This document shows, piece by piece, positions 41,723 to 49,554 of a DNA stretch of 64,000 nucleotides. The notes under the pieces are model-generated. The model did not search any database. It saw nothing but the letters and a program-made list of their open reading frames with translations, and had not been told where the DNA came from. The position numbers and the translations under genes were made by a program. Where the stretch lies: positions 434,001 through 498,000 of the forward strand of contig OZ244931.1 of assembly GCA_965222215.1 (NCBI GenBank). Reading direction: 5' to 3'. Position 1 is the stretch's first letter, and every line of letters begins with the position of its first letter. The DNA is from JABJAG01 sp965222215 (GTDB lineage: Bacteria > Pseudomonadota > Alphaproteobacteria > UBA6615).

Positions 41723-42310
41723 ATGACGGACTGGGCCGCCTACTACGAGAAGACCGGCGGGCGCCCGCCGCGCGACACCCTGCTGCGCGCGCTCGATGCG
41801 TTTGACGCCGAGGGGGCCGTGAATGACCGGCTCGCGGTCGATCTCGGTGCCGGGGGCGGGCGCGATACCGTCGAGTTGCTGCGCCGGGGCTGGCGGGTAC
41901 TGGCCATCGACGCGTCGCCGGATTCGGCCGACAGGCTTCGCGCGCTCGAATGTGCGGGCCCGCTCGACGTGCAGGTCGCGCGCTTCGAGGAGGCCGAATG
42001 GCCCAAGTGCGACCTTGTGAACAGCAGCTTCGCGCTACCGTTGTGCGCCCCGGATGCGTTCGCGGATGTCTGGACAAAGATCGTCGCCAGCCTGAAGCCG
42101 GGCGGGCGATTCGCGGGCCAGCTCTATGGGAACCGCGATAGCTGGTCCGGGCGCGACGGCATGACCTTCCACACCCGCGCCGATACCGAAGCGTTGCTCG
42201 CGGACCTCGACATCGAGATGTTCGAGGAAGAGGAAGACGATTCCACGACCCCGCGCGGCGAGGCGAAACACTGGCACGTGTTCCACATCGTCGCGCGGAA
42301 GTCGGACTAG
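41723..42310 (+). CDS. Class I SAM-dependent methyltransferase (TehB-like)
   Basis: This 195-residue protein begins MTDWAAYYEKTGGRPPR and has motif I VDLGAGGGRDTVELL, with the acidic residue at AIDASPDS. I prefer the ATG at 41723 because family sequence begins there; the frame is open to an ATG at 41705, and neither has a clear ribosome-binding site. The C-terminal tail (FEEEEDDSTTPRGE) is duplicated in a degraded form at 42664-42800. Its role in the operon is unclear. Confidence 0.83.
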   Translation: MTDWAAYYEKTGGRPPRDTLLRALDAFDAEGAVNDRLAVDLGAGGGRDTVELLRRGWRVLAIDASPDSADRLRALECAGPLDVQVARFEEAEWPKCDLVNSSFALPLCAPDAFADVWTKIVASLKPGGRFAGQLYGNRDSWSGRDGMTFHTRADTEALLADLDIEMFEEEEDDSTTPRGEAKHWHVFHIVARKSD

Positions 42311-42360
42311 GAAAGGCTTCCGTTCGAGGGGTTCGCACGGTCGCTGGACACGAGAGAATG

Positions 42361-42447
42361 GTCATTGCGAGGAGCGCAGCGACGCGGCAATCCAGGGCCG
42401 GGACAGGCCCGCTCTGGATTGCTTCGCCCTTCGGGCTCGCAATGACA
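42361..42447. repeat. Palindromic intergenic repeat, copy 4
   Basis: It begins GTCATTGCGAGGAGCGCAGC and ends in GGGCTCGCAATGACAT, with inner arms GGCAATCCAGGGC and GCTCTGGATTGC. It lies next to the fossil gene fragments at 42502-42800 and may have taken part in their formation. Confidence 0.88.
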
Positions 42448-42501
42448 TCTGTGTGTCGCGTCATCCCCGGATACTTCATCCGGAACCGTATTTGCGCTGA
42501 C

Positions 42502-42669
42502 TCAGTCGGTGCGGTCCCAGTCGAACAGCAGCGGTTCCTTGGCGAGGAAACGGTCGAGTGCCGCGCGGTGATATGCGCTTACGTTGGTCTCGGCCTGGCC
42601 GTTCGCCTCGGCGTCCAGTGCGCTTGCCCGTGACGTTTCGAACGTATCGGCCATGATCTTCTTAACCCG
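42502..42669 (-). pseudogene. Fragment of an enoyl-CoA hydratase gene (C-terminal tail)
   Basis: The 55 codons up to the stop at 42502 read RVKKIMADTFETSRASALDA and on to AYHRAALDRFLAKEPLLFDW. They are about 75% identical to the tail of the intact enoyl-CoA hydratase at 43248. The rest of the gene is missing. It joins head to head with a methyltransferase fragment. It has no start of its own. Confidence 0.8.
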
Positions 42670-42800
42670 TGCCGAAATCGAAACGCTGCTCGCGGGCCTC
42701 AACATCGAAACGTTCGAAGAGGAAGAGGACGATTCGACGACCCCGCGTGGCGAAGCAAACACTGGCACGTGTTCCACGTTGTTGCGCGCAACGTGAGGTA
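42664..42800 (+). pseudogene. Fragment of a SAM-methyltransferase gene (C-terminal tail)
   Basis: The plus strand reads TRAEIETLLAGLNIETFEEE and on to TTPRGEA, then after a one-base loss HWHVFHVVARN and a stop at 42800. It matches the tail of the intact methyltransferase gene ending at 42310. The frameshift lies at the base lost in GAAGCAAACACTGG relative to GAGGCGAAACACTGG. Confidence 0.8.
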
Positions 42801-42841
42801 GATATTCCATTCGGGAAAAACGCCCCAGTCTTGACTTCGTA

Positions 42842-42863
42842 TTTTCAACCGATAGGTTGAAAA
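42842..42863. promoter_or_regulatory. Perfect dyad upstream of the small lipoprotein gene
   Basis: The arms TTTTCAACC and GGTTGAAAA, nine bases each, are separated by GATA. It lies 23 bases before the ATG at 42887, a position that fits an operator; there is no T run in the right place for a terminator. The regulator is unknown. Confidence 0.5.
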
Positions 42864-42886
42864 AGTATCGTTAAAGGGGAATTACA

Positions 42887-43210
42887 ATGAAATTTGCTTA
42901 TGCTTTGGGAGCAGCCTTGGTACTCGCGGCCTGTGCGAAATCGCCGTCGTCGATTCCACCCGCGTCCGTTGACAGCGATGAGTATTCACATCTCGACTGC
43001 AGCGAGCTGAATACCGAACTCGTCCGTACGTCGGACAAGCTGGCGCAGGCCATCAAGGATCAGAATTCGGCTCAGACGGGCGATGCGATCACCGTGTTCC
43101 TGTTTCTGGTGCCGGTCAGCGCGCTCGCGGGCGATTCGGAAGCGGAAGTCGCCCAGTACAAGGGCGAAAAGCTCGCGATCGAACGCTCGCTCGACAAGAA
43201 TGAATGCTGA
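42887..43210 (+). CDS. Small lipoprotein of unknown function
   Basis: This 107-residue protein has lipobox LAAC at about residue 16, then a short domain with Cys in HLDCSELN and a C-terminal Cys, which could form a disulfide. A hydrophobic stretch (ITVFLFLVPVSALAG) is in the middle. AAAGGGGAATTACA precedes the ATG. No family is recognised. It is preceded by a perfect dyad and flanked by the fossil region, so it may be a late insertion. Confidence 0.72.
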   Translation: MKFAYALGAALVLAACAKSPSSIPPASVDSDEYSHLDCSELNTELVRTSDKLAQAIKDQNSAQTGDAITVFLFLVPVSALAGDSEAEVAQYKGEKLAIERSLDKNEC

Positions 43211-43247
43211 CCAGGCTTCAAGAGTCTCCGGGCGGCTGATTGCTGCG

Positions 43248-44054
43248 CTAGCTTTTGTCCCAGTCGAACAGCAGCGGTTCTTTCGATAGAAAGCGGTCCA
43301 GCGCGGCGCGGTGATATGCGCTTGCGTTGGTTTCCGCCTGCGCGTCCGCTTCCGCATCCAGCGCGGCGTCGCGGGGTGTTTCGAAGGTGTCGCTCAGGAT
43401 CCTTTTGGCGCGTGCAATCGCGTCGGGCGAGGCGTCGCGGAACCGCGCGGCGAACGCTTGCGCGTGATCGAGAAGTGCGGCGTCCTCGACGATGTCCAGA
43501 ACGAGTCCCAGTCGCTGCGCCTCCTCGGCGTCCAGCGTGCGGGCAGTGAAGATCAGTTCCTTCGCCCGCTGGAGTCCGACCAGGCGCGGCAGGACGTACA
43601 TGGCGCCCCAGTCCGGCACGAGGCCGATCTTGCCGAACGACATGGCGAATTTTGCGCGCCGGGCGGCGATGACGAAGTCGCAGGCGATGGCGAGCGAGAA
43701 CCCGGCCCCCGCCGCCGCGCCGTTCACCGCGGCGATGGTCGGCACCGGAAGGTCGAGCCAGCGCGTCAGGGTTTCGTGGGAGCCCTTCATGCGCGCGCGC
43801 ATGGCATCGGGGCCCTTCTCGTTCATCTCCCGCAGCACCTTGATATCGCCGCCCGCGCAGAAGGCGGGGCCGGCGCCGGTCAGGACGACCGCGTGAACCG
43901 TGTCGCCCGCCATCCCGTCGAGCCGCGCGACGGCATCCGCGAATTCCACGCGCATGGCTCCGCCGAGCGGGTTGCGCGCGTCCGGTCGGTTGAAGGTGAT
44001 CGTCGCCACGCCGTCATGCGTCTCAAGCACGATTTCTGTGTAGGGATCGGCCAT
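43248..44054 (-). CDS. Enoyl-CoA hydratase/isomerase family protein
   Basis: This 268-residue crotonase-fold protein has GAGPAFCAGGDIKVL for the first oxyanion-hole residue and NGAAAGAGFSLAIACD for the second. One catalytic Glu position reads Gly-Asp (LVPDWGAMY), so isomerase or other crotonase chemistry is possible. The start is the ATG at 44054; the open frame continues to 44660 but only mirrors the OsmC gene. Its tail is duplicated at 42502-42669. It probably works with the 3-hydroxyacyl-CoA dehydrogenase of this island. Confidence 0.9.
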   Translation of the reverse strand: MADPYTEIVLETHDGVATITFNRPDARNPLGGAMRVEFADAVARLDGMAGDTVHAVVLTGAGPAFCAGGDIKVLREMNEKGPDAMRARMKGSHETLTRWLDLPVPTIAAVNGAAAGAGFSLAIACDFVIAARRAKFAMSFGKIGLVPDWGAMYVLPRLVGLQRAKELIFTARTLDAEEAQRLGLVLDIVEDAALLDHAQAFAARFRDASPDAIARAKRILSDTFETPRDAALDAEADAQAETNASAYHRAALDRFLSKEPLLFDWDKS

Positions 44055-44098
44055 GTTCGGCACCTGATTTGTGGTATGTCTTGGAATGACAAATAACA

Positions 44099-44123
44099 CG
44101 GGACGCGGGGCGAACGCGTCCCG
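44099..44123. other. Hairpin in the intergenic region before osmC-like gene
   Basis: The arms CGGGACGCG and CGCGTCCCG, nine bases, are perfectly complementary around a seven-base loop. It lies 25 bases before the OsmC-family ATG on the plus strand, between divergent genes. It could be a leader hairpin or an operator. Confidence 0.4.
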
Positions 44124-44147
44124 GTTCAGAAGACGGAGGAGGATGTC

Positions 44148-44642
44148 ATGAGCGCAGCCGAACTGATCGAGCCGACCATCGATCCCGAAACCAGGAACCT
44201 GACCTATCGCAATGTCGTGGCCCGCAATGCCGGCGGCAGCCGGACCGAGGTGTCGGTGCGCGACACGCCGGGCCTCGTCACCGACGAGCCGACCGCACGC
44301 GGCGGCACGAACGAGGGCCCGACCCCGGTCGAGACCGTGATGGGCGGCCTGTGCGGCTGCGATGCGGTGATTACCGGGCTGGTGGCGGAACTCATCGACT
44401 TCGAATACGGCGAGATCGAATACGTCTGCGACGCAGAGATCGACCCGCGCGGCGTGCACGGCGTCGAGGGCTTCCGGCCCTATTTCGAGAAGGTCACCCT
44501 GAAGAAGACCATCAAGACGAACGAACCGGAAGACCGGATCGAGAAGCTGAAGAAAAACGTCGAGCAGCGCTGCCCGGTCAGCAACCTGATCCGCGACGCG
44601 GGCGTCGACCTGCACATCGAGTGGGTCGTCGAACCTCTGTAG
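44148..44642 (+). CDS. OsmC/Ohr-family protein
   Basis: This 164-residue protein has the paired cysteines of OsmC-type thiol peroxidases: first in GGLCGCDAVITG (two Cys) and second in VEQRCPVSNLI. These reduce organic hydroperoxides using thiols. The extra Cys next to the first is unusual. ACGGAGGAGGATGTC precedes the ATG. The FkbM methyltransferase gene starts 16 bases after its stop. Confidence 0.9.
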   Translation: MSAAELIEPTIDPETRNLTYRNVVARNAGGSRTEVSVRDTPGLVTDEPTARGGTNEGPTPVETVMGGLCGCDAVITGLVAELIDFEYGEIEYVCDAEIDPRGVHGVEGFRPYFEKVTLKKTIKTNEPEDRIEKLKKNVEQRCPVSNLIRDAGVDLHIEWVVEPL

Positions 44643-44658
44643 GCACGGGCTCCCCGCC

Positions 44659-45540
44659 ATGGGAATTTCCCAGAACCTGTACGTTTTCTACAAACGCCAC
44701 TTTGCGGTCGGAAAGCCGCAAATGGACAGGCTCTATTACCCGAAATTGCTGCTCTACAAGTGCCTCAAGGCAATCGGCCTAGGCCGCCTCAAGGCGAGTA
44801 TCACGGATTCGACCGTTCGTGTCGGCCCGTTCGTGATGCAGGTGGATGCCCACGACAGCCTGAACCTCCTGGTGAAGCCGGATATGGACCCGGCGGAAAT
44901 CTCACTGGTCAATTTGATCCTGAAACCCGGCGATGCCGCGCTCGATGTCGGGGCCAACATCGGCCTTTACGCGCTCCACATGGCCAACAGTGTCGGGCCG
45001 GACGGGCGGGTCATGGCGTTCGAACCGGAGCCGTCGAATTTCGCGCTCCTGAAACACAACGTTACGGCAAACGGGTTTGAGAATGTCGACCTTCGCCGCC
45101 TGGCGGCGTCCGATGAGGCGGGCGAGGCCAGTCTCGCCGTCAACGCCGAAAACCTCGGCATGCATCGGCTGATCGAAGGGGCGGATGCGGGCGAGACGGT
45201 TTCCGTCGAAACCGCGCCGATCGACACGCTCGTGAAAGACCGGGCCTGGGCCACCCGGGTGCGGTTCGCGAAGATCGACGTGGAAGGCCATGAGTTAAGT
45301 GTCTTGAAGGGCATGAGCACGCTTCTCGATCGGAACCCCGAACTGCATCTTCTTGTCGAGTTCTGTCCGTCCGCCCTGGCTGAAAACAATACGTCGCCGG
45401 AAGATCTCCTGAATTTTCTGGGCTCCCGCGATTTCAGGCATGAAATCGCCGGCGATGATCACCTTGTCTCCGCCGAGGAACTGCTCAAGAGCTTCCCCGC
45501 GGACAGCCCCGCCTACGCCAACCTCCACTGCTTTCGCTAG
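44659..45540 (+). CDS. FkbM-family SAM-dependent methyltransferase
   Basis: This 293-residue protein has a membrane-lacking N-terminus, motif I ALDVGANIGLYALHMAN near residue 94, MAFEPEPSNFALLKHN and the FkbM core KIDVEGHELSVLKGM. FkbM enzymes methylate sugar hydroxyls in glycans or secondary metabolites. It lacks glycan-synthesis genes beside it. It is downstream of the OsmC gene but probably functionally separate. Confidence 0.9.
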   Translation: MGISQNLYVFYKRHFAVGKPQMDRLYYPKLLLYKCLKAIGLGRLKASITDSTVRVGPFVMQVDAHDSLNLLVKPDMDPAEISLVNLILKPGDAALDVGANIGLYALHMANSVGPDGRVMAFEPEPSNFALLKHNVTANGFENVDLRRLAASDEAGEASLAVNAENLGMHRLIEGADAGETVSVETAPIDTLVKDRAWATRVRFAKIDVEGHELSVLKGMSTLLDRNPELHLLVEFCPSALAENNTSPEDLLNFLGSRDFRHEIAGDDHLVSAEELLKSFPADSPAYANLHCFR

Positions 45541-45582
45541 CGCAAGACGGCGGCTCAACCCACAGCGCCGGGCTGTTGTTTC

Positions 45583-46470
45583 CTACCGCTTCAGCCTCGC
45601 GGCTTCGCCCAGCACGGCGCAGACCGCCGCCGTGTCCTCGCTCTCGCGGCCCTGGGCCATGCCGGCGGTGTAGATGTCGGCGCAGGTGCCGAAGAGCGGC
45701 GTCGGGCAGTCGTGTTCCTTCGCGAACGCGCCGATGATCCCCATGTCCTTCTGCCAGGTGGAGATTTTCATGGTCGCGTCAGAGTAGTCGTCGGCGACCA
45801 TCATCGGGCCGCGCACCTCGAACATGCGCGACGTGCCGGCGCTGTCGGCGATCACGTCGTAGATGTCCTGCGCTTCCAGCCCGCCCTTCATGCCGAGCAC
45901 GAAGGCTTCCGCAGCGGCGATGTTGTGGATCGCGACCAGGTGGTTTGCGACGTACTTCATCTTGGAGCCGTTGCCGAACGGGCCGACGTAGTAGTGGGCC
46001 CGGGCGAAGCCGTCGATGACCTCGTTGCAGGCGGTCGCGGCGGCCTCGTCGCCGCTGAGATAGACCGCCAGGTCCTTGTTGCGCGCCTGCGCGCCGGTGC
46101 CCGACAGCGGCGTATCGAGCATCGTGACCCCGGCACCCGCGAGCGCGTCGTGATTGCGCTGCTTGTCGGCGATGGGCAGCGTCGAGCATTCCATGACGAT
46201 CACGTCGGTGTTGCCCGCGGCCGCGATCCCGTCGTCGGCGGTGCAGACGGCGTCGAGCGCGGCGATGCTCGGCAGCAGGGTCAGCACGATGTCCGACTGG
46301 GCGGCGACCTCGCCGGGGGAGCCGAGCGCCTGGCCGCCGTTGTCCGTGAACGCCTTGACGGCGTCGGCGCTGGGGTCGAAGCCGACGACGCTGTAGCCCG
46401 CCTTCAGGAAGTTGCCGGAAATGGCCGAGCCCATGATGCCCAGGCCGATGACGCCGATACGCTTGCTCAT
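45583..46470 (-). CDS. 3-hydroxyisobutyrate-dehydrogenase-like NAD(P)-dependent oxidoreductase
   Basis: This 295-residue protein has the cofactor motif IGLGIMGSAISGNFLKAG at residues 8-25, the substrate signature DTPLSGTGAQARNKDL and catalytic Lys in GNGSKMKYVANHL, as in GarR/GlxR/HIBADH enzymes. It acts on beta-hydroxy acids. It is on the minus strand alone, divergent from the MFS gene. The LSGT version of the usual VSGG motif is a small deviation. Confidence 0.9.
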   Translation of the reverse strand: MSKRIGVIGLGIMGSAISGNFLKAGYSVVGFDPSADAVKAFTDNGGQALGSPGEVAAQSDIVLTLLPSIAALDAVCTADDGIAAAGNTDVIVMECSTLPIADKQRNHDALAGAGVTMLDTPLSGTGAQARNKDLAVYLSGDEAAATACNEVIDGFARAHYYVGPFGNGSKMKYVANHLVAIHNIAAAEAFVLGMKGGLEAQDIYDVIADSAGTSRMFEVRGPMMVADDYSDATMKISTWQKDMGIIGAFAKEHDCPTPLFGTCADIYTAGMAQGRESEDTAAVCAVLGEAARLKR

Positions 46471-46570
46471 GCTGAAGTTCCCCCGCGGGTGCTGATGTTT
46501 TTTCGGCGCGCCTTATAGCACGGCCCGGTGGGGGCGGCGCAGGTTGCGCCGACATGCTATTCCGCTCCTG

Positions 46571-47806
46571 ATGATCTATCTGAGATTCCTTCGCGATAAC
46601 TGGCGCTTCGTCGGTTTCGGTGTGTTCCTGACCCTGCTTTCGAGCTTCGGCCAGACCTTCTATGTCGCGTTGTACGGGGCCGAAATACGCGCGGCCTACG
46701 ACCTGAGCAATGCCGGGTTCGGCGGCCTGTTTTCGATCGCGAGCATCGTGTCGGCACTTTTGCTGACCTGGGTCGGCAAACTCATCGATAACGTGGACGT
46801 CCGTCTGTACACGGCCGCCACGCTCGCCGCGTTGTTCGGCGGAATGGTTGTGCTGGCGCTGGAGCCGGCATTCTGGGTTTTCGCTGTCGCGATGTTCGTG
46901 GTCCGCTTCACCGGACAGGCCCTGTGCGTGCATATCGCGACGACCTGCATGGCGCGCTACTACACCGAGGAGCGCGGCCGGGCCCTCGGCGTGGCCGGGA
47001 TGGGCCTGGCGCTGGGCGAGGGGATATTGCCGTCGATCACGGTGGTGCTCATTGCCGGCGTCGGCTGGCAGGAATCATGGCTGATTTCCGCCGCCACATT
47101 CGCGGCGGTGGCGGCGATCCTCGTGCCGTACCTGCTCAGGGGACACGGGGAACGGCACCGGCAGTTCGTTGCGCGGCAGGACCGCGCGGCCGACCGGGGT
47201 CCGACGGCGCGAAGCTGGACACGCGCGCAGGTCCTGCGCGATCCGGGCTTCGTGTCGGCGACGGCCCTGCTGGTGTCGTTCCCCTACATGGCGACCGGGA
47301 TATATTTCCATCAGGGCTTCATCGCAGACGCGCGCGGCTGGTCGGTGGAGACAATCGCCGCCGGTTTCGTTCTGCTGGCCGTGATGAAGGTCGCCACGTC
47401 CCTGGTGCTCGGCGGGTTGATCGACCGGCGCGGGGCCACCCGGCTGGTGCCGTTGATTTCCGTCCCCTTCACGGGCGCGCTGCTGGCGATCCTGCTGTCG
47501 TCCCATCCGCTGATCCCGCTGGTCTACCTGGGTTTGTTCGGGGTGACCATCGGCATGCTGCAGCCGGTGACGTCGGCCATGCTGGCCGAACGCTACGGGG
47601 TCGCGAACCTCGGCGGAATCCGCTCGATGTCGACGGCCGTGACCGTCATGGCCGCGGCGGTCGCGCCGTTCACGACGGGCTGGCTGCTCGATGCCTCGGT
47701 CTCCGTGTCGGCCATGATGGTCGGGTTCCTGGTCTATCTCGCGATCACCACTGCCGCCGCGCGGATCGTGCTGTGGCGGCCGCTCGACGGGGAAAACGCC
47801 CGTTAA
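46571..47806 (+). CDS. MFS transporter
   Basis: This 411-residue protein has twelve hydrophobic segments and a central charged loop (around residues 200-220). The start is probably the ATG at 46571, since the TTG at 46544 is a poor start. A loop motif YYTEERGRALGVAGMGLALG near residue 130 is the MFS motif A-like signature of a permease subfamily (DHA or monocarboxylate type). The substrate is unknown. It is 76 bases before motA. Confidence 0.85.
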   Translation: MIYLRFLRDNWRFVGFGVFLTLLSSFGQTFYVALYGAEIRAAYDLSNAGFGGLFSIASIVSALLLTWVGKLIDNVDVRLYTAATLAALFGGMVVLALEPAFWVFAVAMFVVRFTGQALCVHIATTCMARYYTEERGRALGVAGMGLALGEGILPSITVVLIAGVGWQESWLISAATFAAVAAILVPYLLRGHGERHRQFVARQDRAADRGPTARSWTRAQVLRDPGFVSATALLVSFPYMATGIYFHQGFIADARGWSVETIAAGFVLLAVMKVATSLVLGGLIDRRGATRLVPLISVPFTGALLAILLSSHPLIPLVYLGLFGVTIGMLQPVTSAMLAERYGVANLGGIRSMSTAVTVMAAAVAPFTTGWLLDASVSVSAMMVGFLVYLAITTAAARIVLWRPLDGENAR

Positions 47807-47882
47807 CCGTTTTTCAAACCGCTGCTTCTACCATCGCGGATAGTGCCGGGTATCCGATTCCCGGCAGACCGGAGAACTGCGG

Positions 47883-48782
47883 ATGTCACTGAACACCCTT
47901 GTCGCCGTCTTGGTCGGTTTCGGCCTCTTCGTCGCCGCGATTGCGTTGAGCACGGACAACTATCTCGTGTTCATGAGCGGGGCGGGACTGATCCTCGTGC
48001 TCGGCGGCACGCTGGCGTCCACGTTCATCAGCTACGAGTATTCCTATGTGCTCGGTGGCCTGCGCGGCATCCTGCAGGCGTTCAAGATCGACCGGCGCGG
48101 ACGCTCCCACCTGAACACCGAGGTCGGCCGGGTCATCCGCTGGGCGTATCTGGTCCAGAAGGAAGGCATCGTCAGCCTGGATGCTGAGGCGAAGAAGACG
48201 CCCGGCTGGGACGGCGGCTTCCTGCGGTTCGGCGTGGAGCTGATCACGACCGGCTATAACGGCGAGAAAATCCAGACGATCCTCGGCAACGTGATCGAAT
48301 CGACCTTTGAGCGAAACATGGTCGGCGCGCAGGTGCTGCGCAGCATGGCCGTCGCCGCGCCGGCCTTCGGGATGGTCGGGACCCTGATCGGCCTTATCAT
48401 CATGCTCGACAATATGGGCGACGACCCCAGCCAGATCGGCGCCGGGCTCGCCGTTGCACTGGTCACTACGCTGTACGGGATCATGCTTGCGCGCCTCGTG
48501 TTCGCGCCGGCGGCCGCGAAACTCCAGCAGCGCGAGGAAATCTTCCGTTTTCGCAATTACATGATCGTCGAAGGGCTCTCGATGCTCGCCGACGAAGCCA
48601 GCCCGCGCCATATCCAGGACCATATGAACAGCTACCTGGATCCGACGATCCGCTACGATATTGACCGCCAGCTCAAGCGGGCGAATGCGGCTGCGGCGTC
48701 GGGTGAGGCCGCCAAGAAATCCGACGACAAGGCCGGTCAGAAACCCGCCACGAAGGCGGCGCCCGCCAAAGCGGCGGCCTGA
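47883..48782 (+). CDS. motA: Flagellar motor stator protein MotA
   Basis: This 299-residue protein has four membrane helices, with the channel segments AAPAFGMVGTLIGLI and AVALVTTLYGIMLARL, and a large cytoplasmic loop with the charged segment that contacts FliG. The C-terminal Ala/Lys-rich tail (to residue 299) is longer than in E. coli. It forms the stator with MotB, which starts 6 bases after its stop. Proton motive force drives rotation. Confidence 0.92.
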   Translation: MSLNTLVAVLVGFGLFVAAIALSTDNYLVFMSGAGLILVLGGTLASTFISYEYSYVLGGLRGILQAFKIDRRGRSHLNTEVGRVIRWAYLVQKEGIVSLDAEAKKTPGWDGGFLRFGVELITTGYNGEKIQTILGNVIESTFERNMVGAQVLRSMAVAAPAFGMVGTLIGLIIMLDNMGDDPSQIGAGLAVALVTTLYGIMLARLVFAPAAAKLQQREEIFRFRNYMIVEGLSMLADEASPRHIQDHMNSYLDPTIRYDIDRQLKRANAAAASGEAAKKSDDKAGQKPATKAAPAKAAA

Positions 48783-48788
48783 CCGGCG

Positions 48789-49469
48789 ATGCTCGCCCCG
48801 CGCAAGGCCTTTTATCGACCGCTCCCCCGCGATACGCAGGAGGACGACAGCCATGCCTGGCTGCTGTCCTTCGCCGATGCGATCACGCTTCTCCTGGCGT
48901 TTTTCGTGATGCTGATGAGCTTCTCGAAGGTGGACATCGTCACCTTCGAACAGGTCAAGGCCGGCATCGCCCGCGATCTCGGCCAGCGTTCGATCACGCG
49001 TCCGGCGGCGCAGCTTCGTGCCCAGCTCGACACGCTGGTGGACTCGCTCGGTGTGGCCGATGCGGTGCGGATCAATATCTACGAGCGCGGCATTGTGCTC
49101 GAACTCGCGGCCAATTCCTTTTATATGCCCGGCTCCGCGACGTTCCGGCCGGAATCCCGTTCCATTCTGGACAGCGTCGCCCGGACGCTTGAAACGCCCG
49201 AGTACAGCAAGTTCAAGATCGCGGTCGAAGGGCATACGGACGACAACCCGATCAGCACCGAGCGCTTTGCATCCAACTGGGAACTTTCCGCCGCGCGCGC
49301 CACGAATGTGGTGCGCTTGTTTGCGGAGCGGAATATCCCGGTGCGCCGCATGCGCGCCGTCGCGTTCGCGGACACGCAGCCCAAGGTGCCCAACCGAGAC
49401 AGTACAGGTGTGCCGATCCCCGAGAATCAGGCCAAGAACCGTCGGATCATCATCCGCATTCACCGTTAG
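48789..49469 (+). CDS. motB: Flagellar motor stator protein MotB
   Basis: This 226-residue protein has one membrane helix with the proton-carrying Asp in SFADAITLLLAFFVML. The C-terminal OmpA/MotB domain has the peptidoglycan-binding signature IAVEGHTDDNPISTERF, then NWELSAARATNVVRLF and NRRIIIRI. It anchors the stator to murein. It is paired with motA. Confidence 0.93.
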   Translation: MLAPRKAFYRPLPRDTQEDDSHAWLLSFADAITLLLAFFVMLMSFSKVDIVTFEQVKAGIARDLGQRSITRPAAQLRAQLDTLVDSLGVADAVRINIYERGIVLELAANSFYMPGSATFRPESRSILDSVARTLETPEYSKFKIAVEGHTDDNPISTERFASNWELSAARATNVVRLFAERNIPVRRMRAVAFADTQPKVPNRDSTGVPIPENQAKNRRIIIRIHR

Positions 49470-49554
49470 CCGTCTTTCGCAAACCCCTGTTTGACATTTC
49501 GGTGCCGAGCCGTAGCGTGTCGGCCGACGAATATCGCTGGTCGATGGGTATCTC

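Noticed and set aside
42584..42796. 70-codon plus-strand frame as a real small gene
   Set aside because: It is explained by the degraded methyltransferase tail joined to antisense of the hydratase tail.
44055..44660. 5' extension of the enoyl-CoA hydratase frame
   Set aside because: It lies antisense to the OsmC gene and lacks crotonase sequence; the ATG at 44054 fits the family start.
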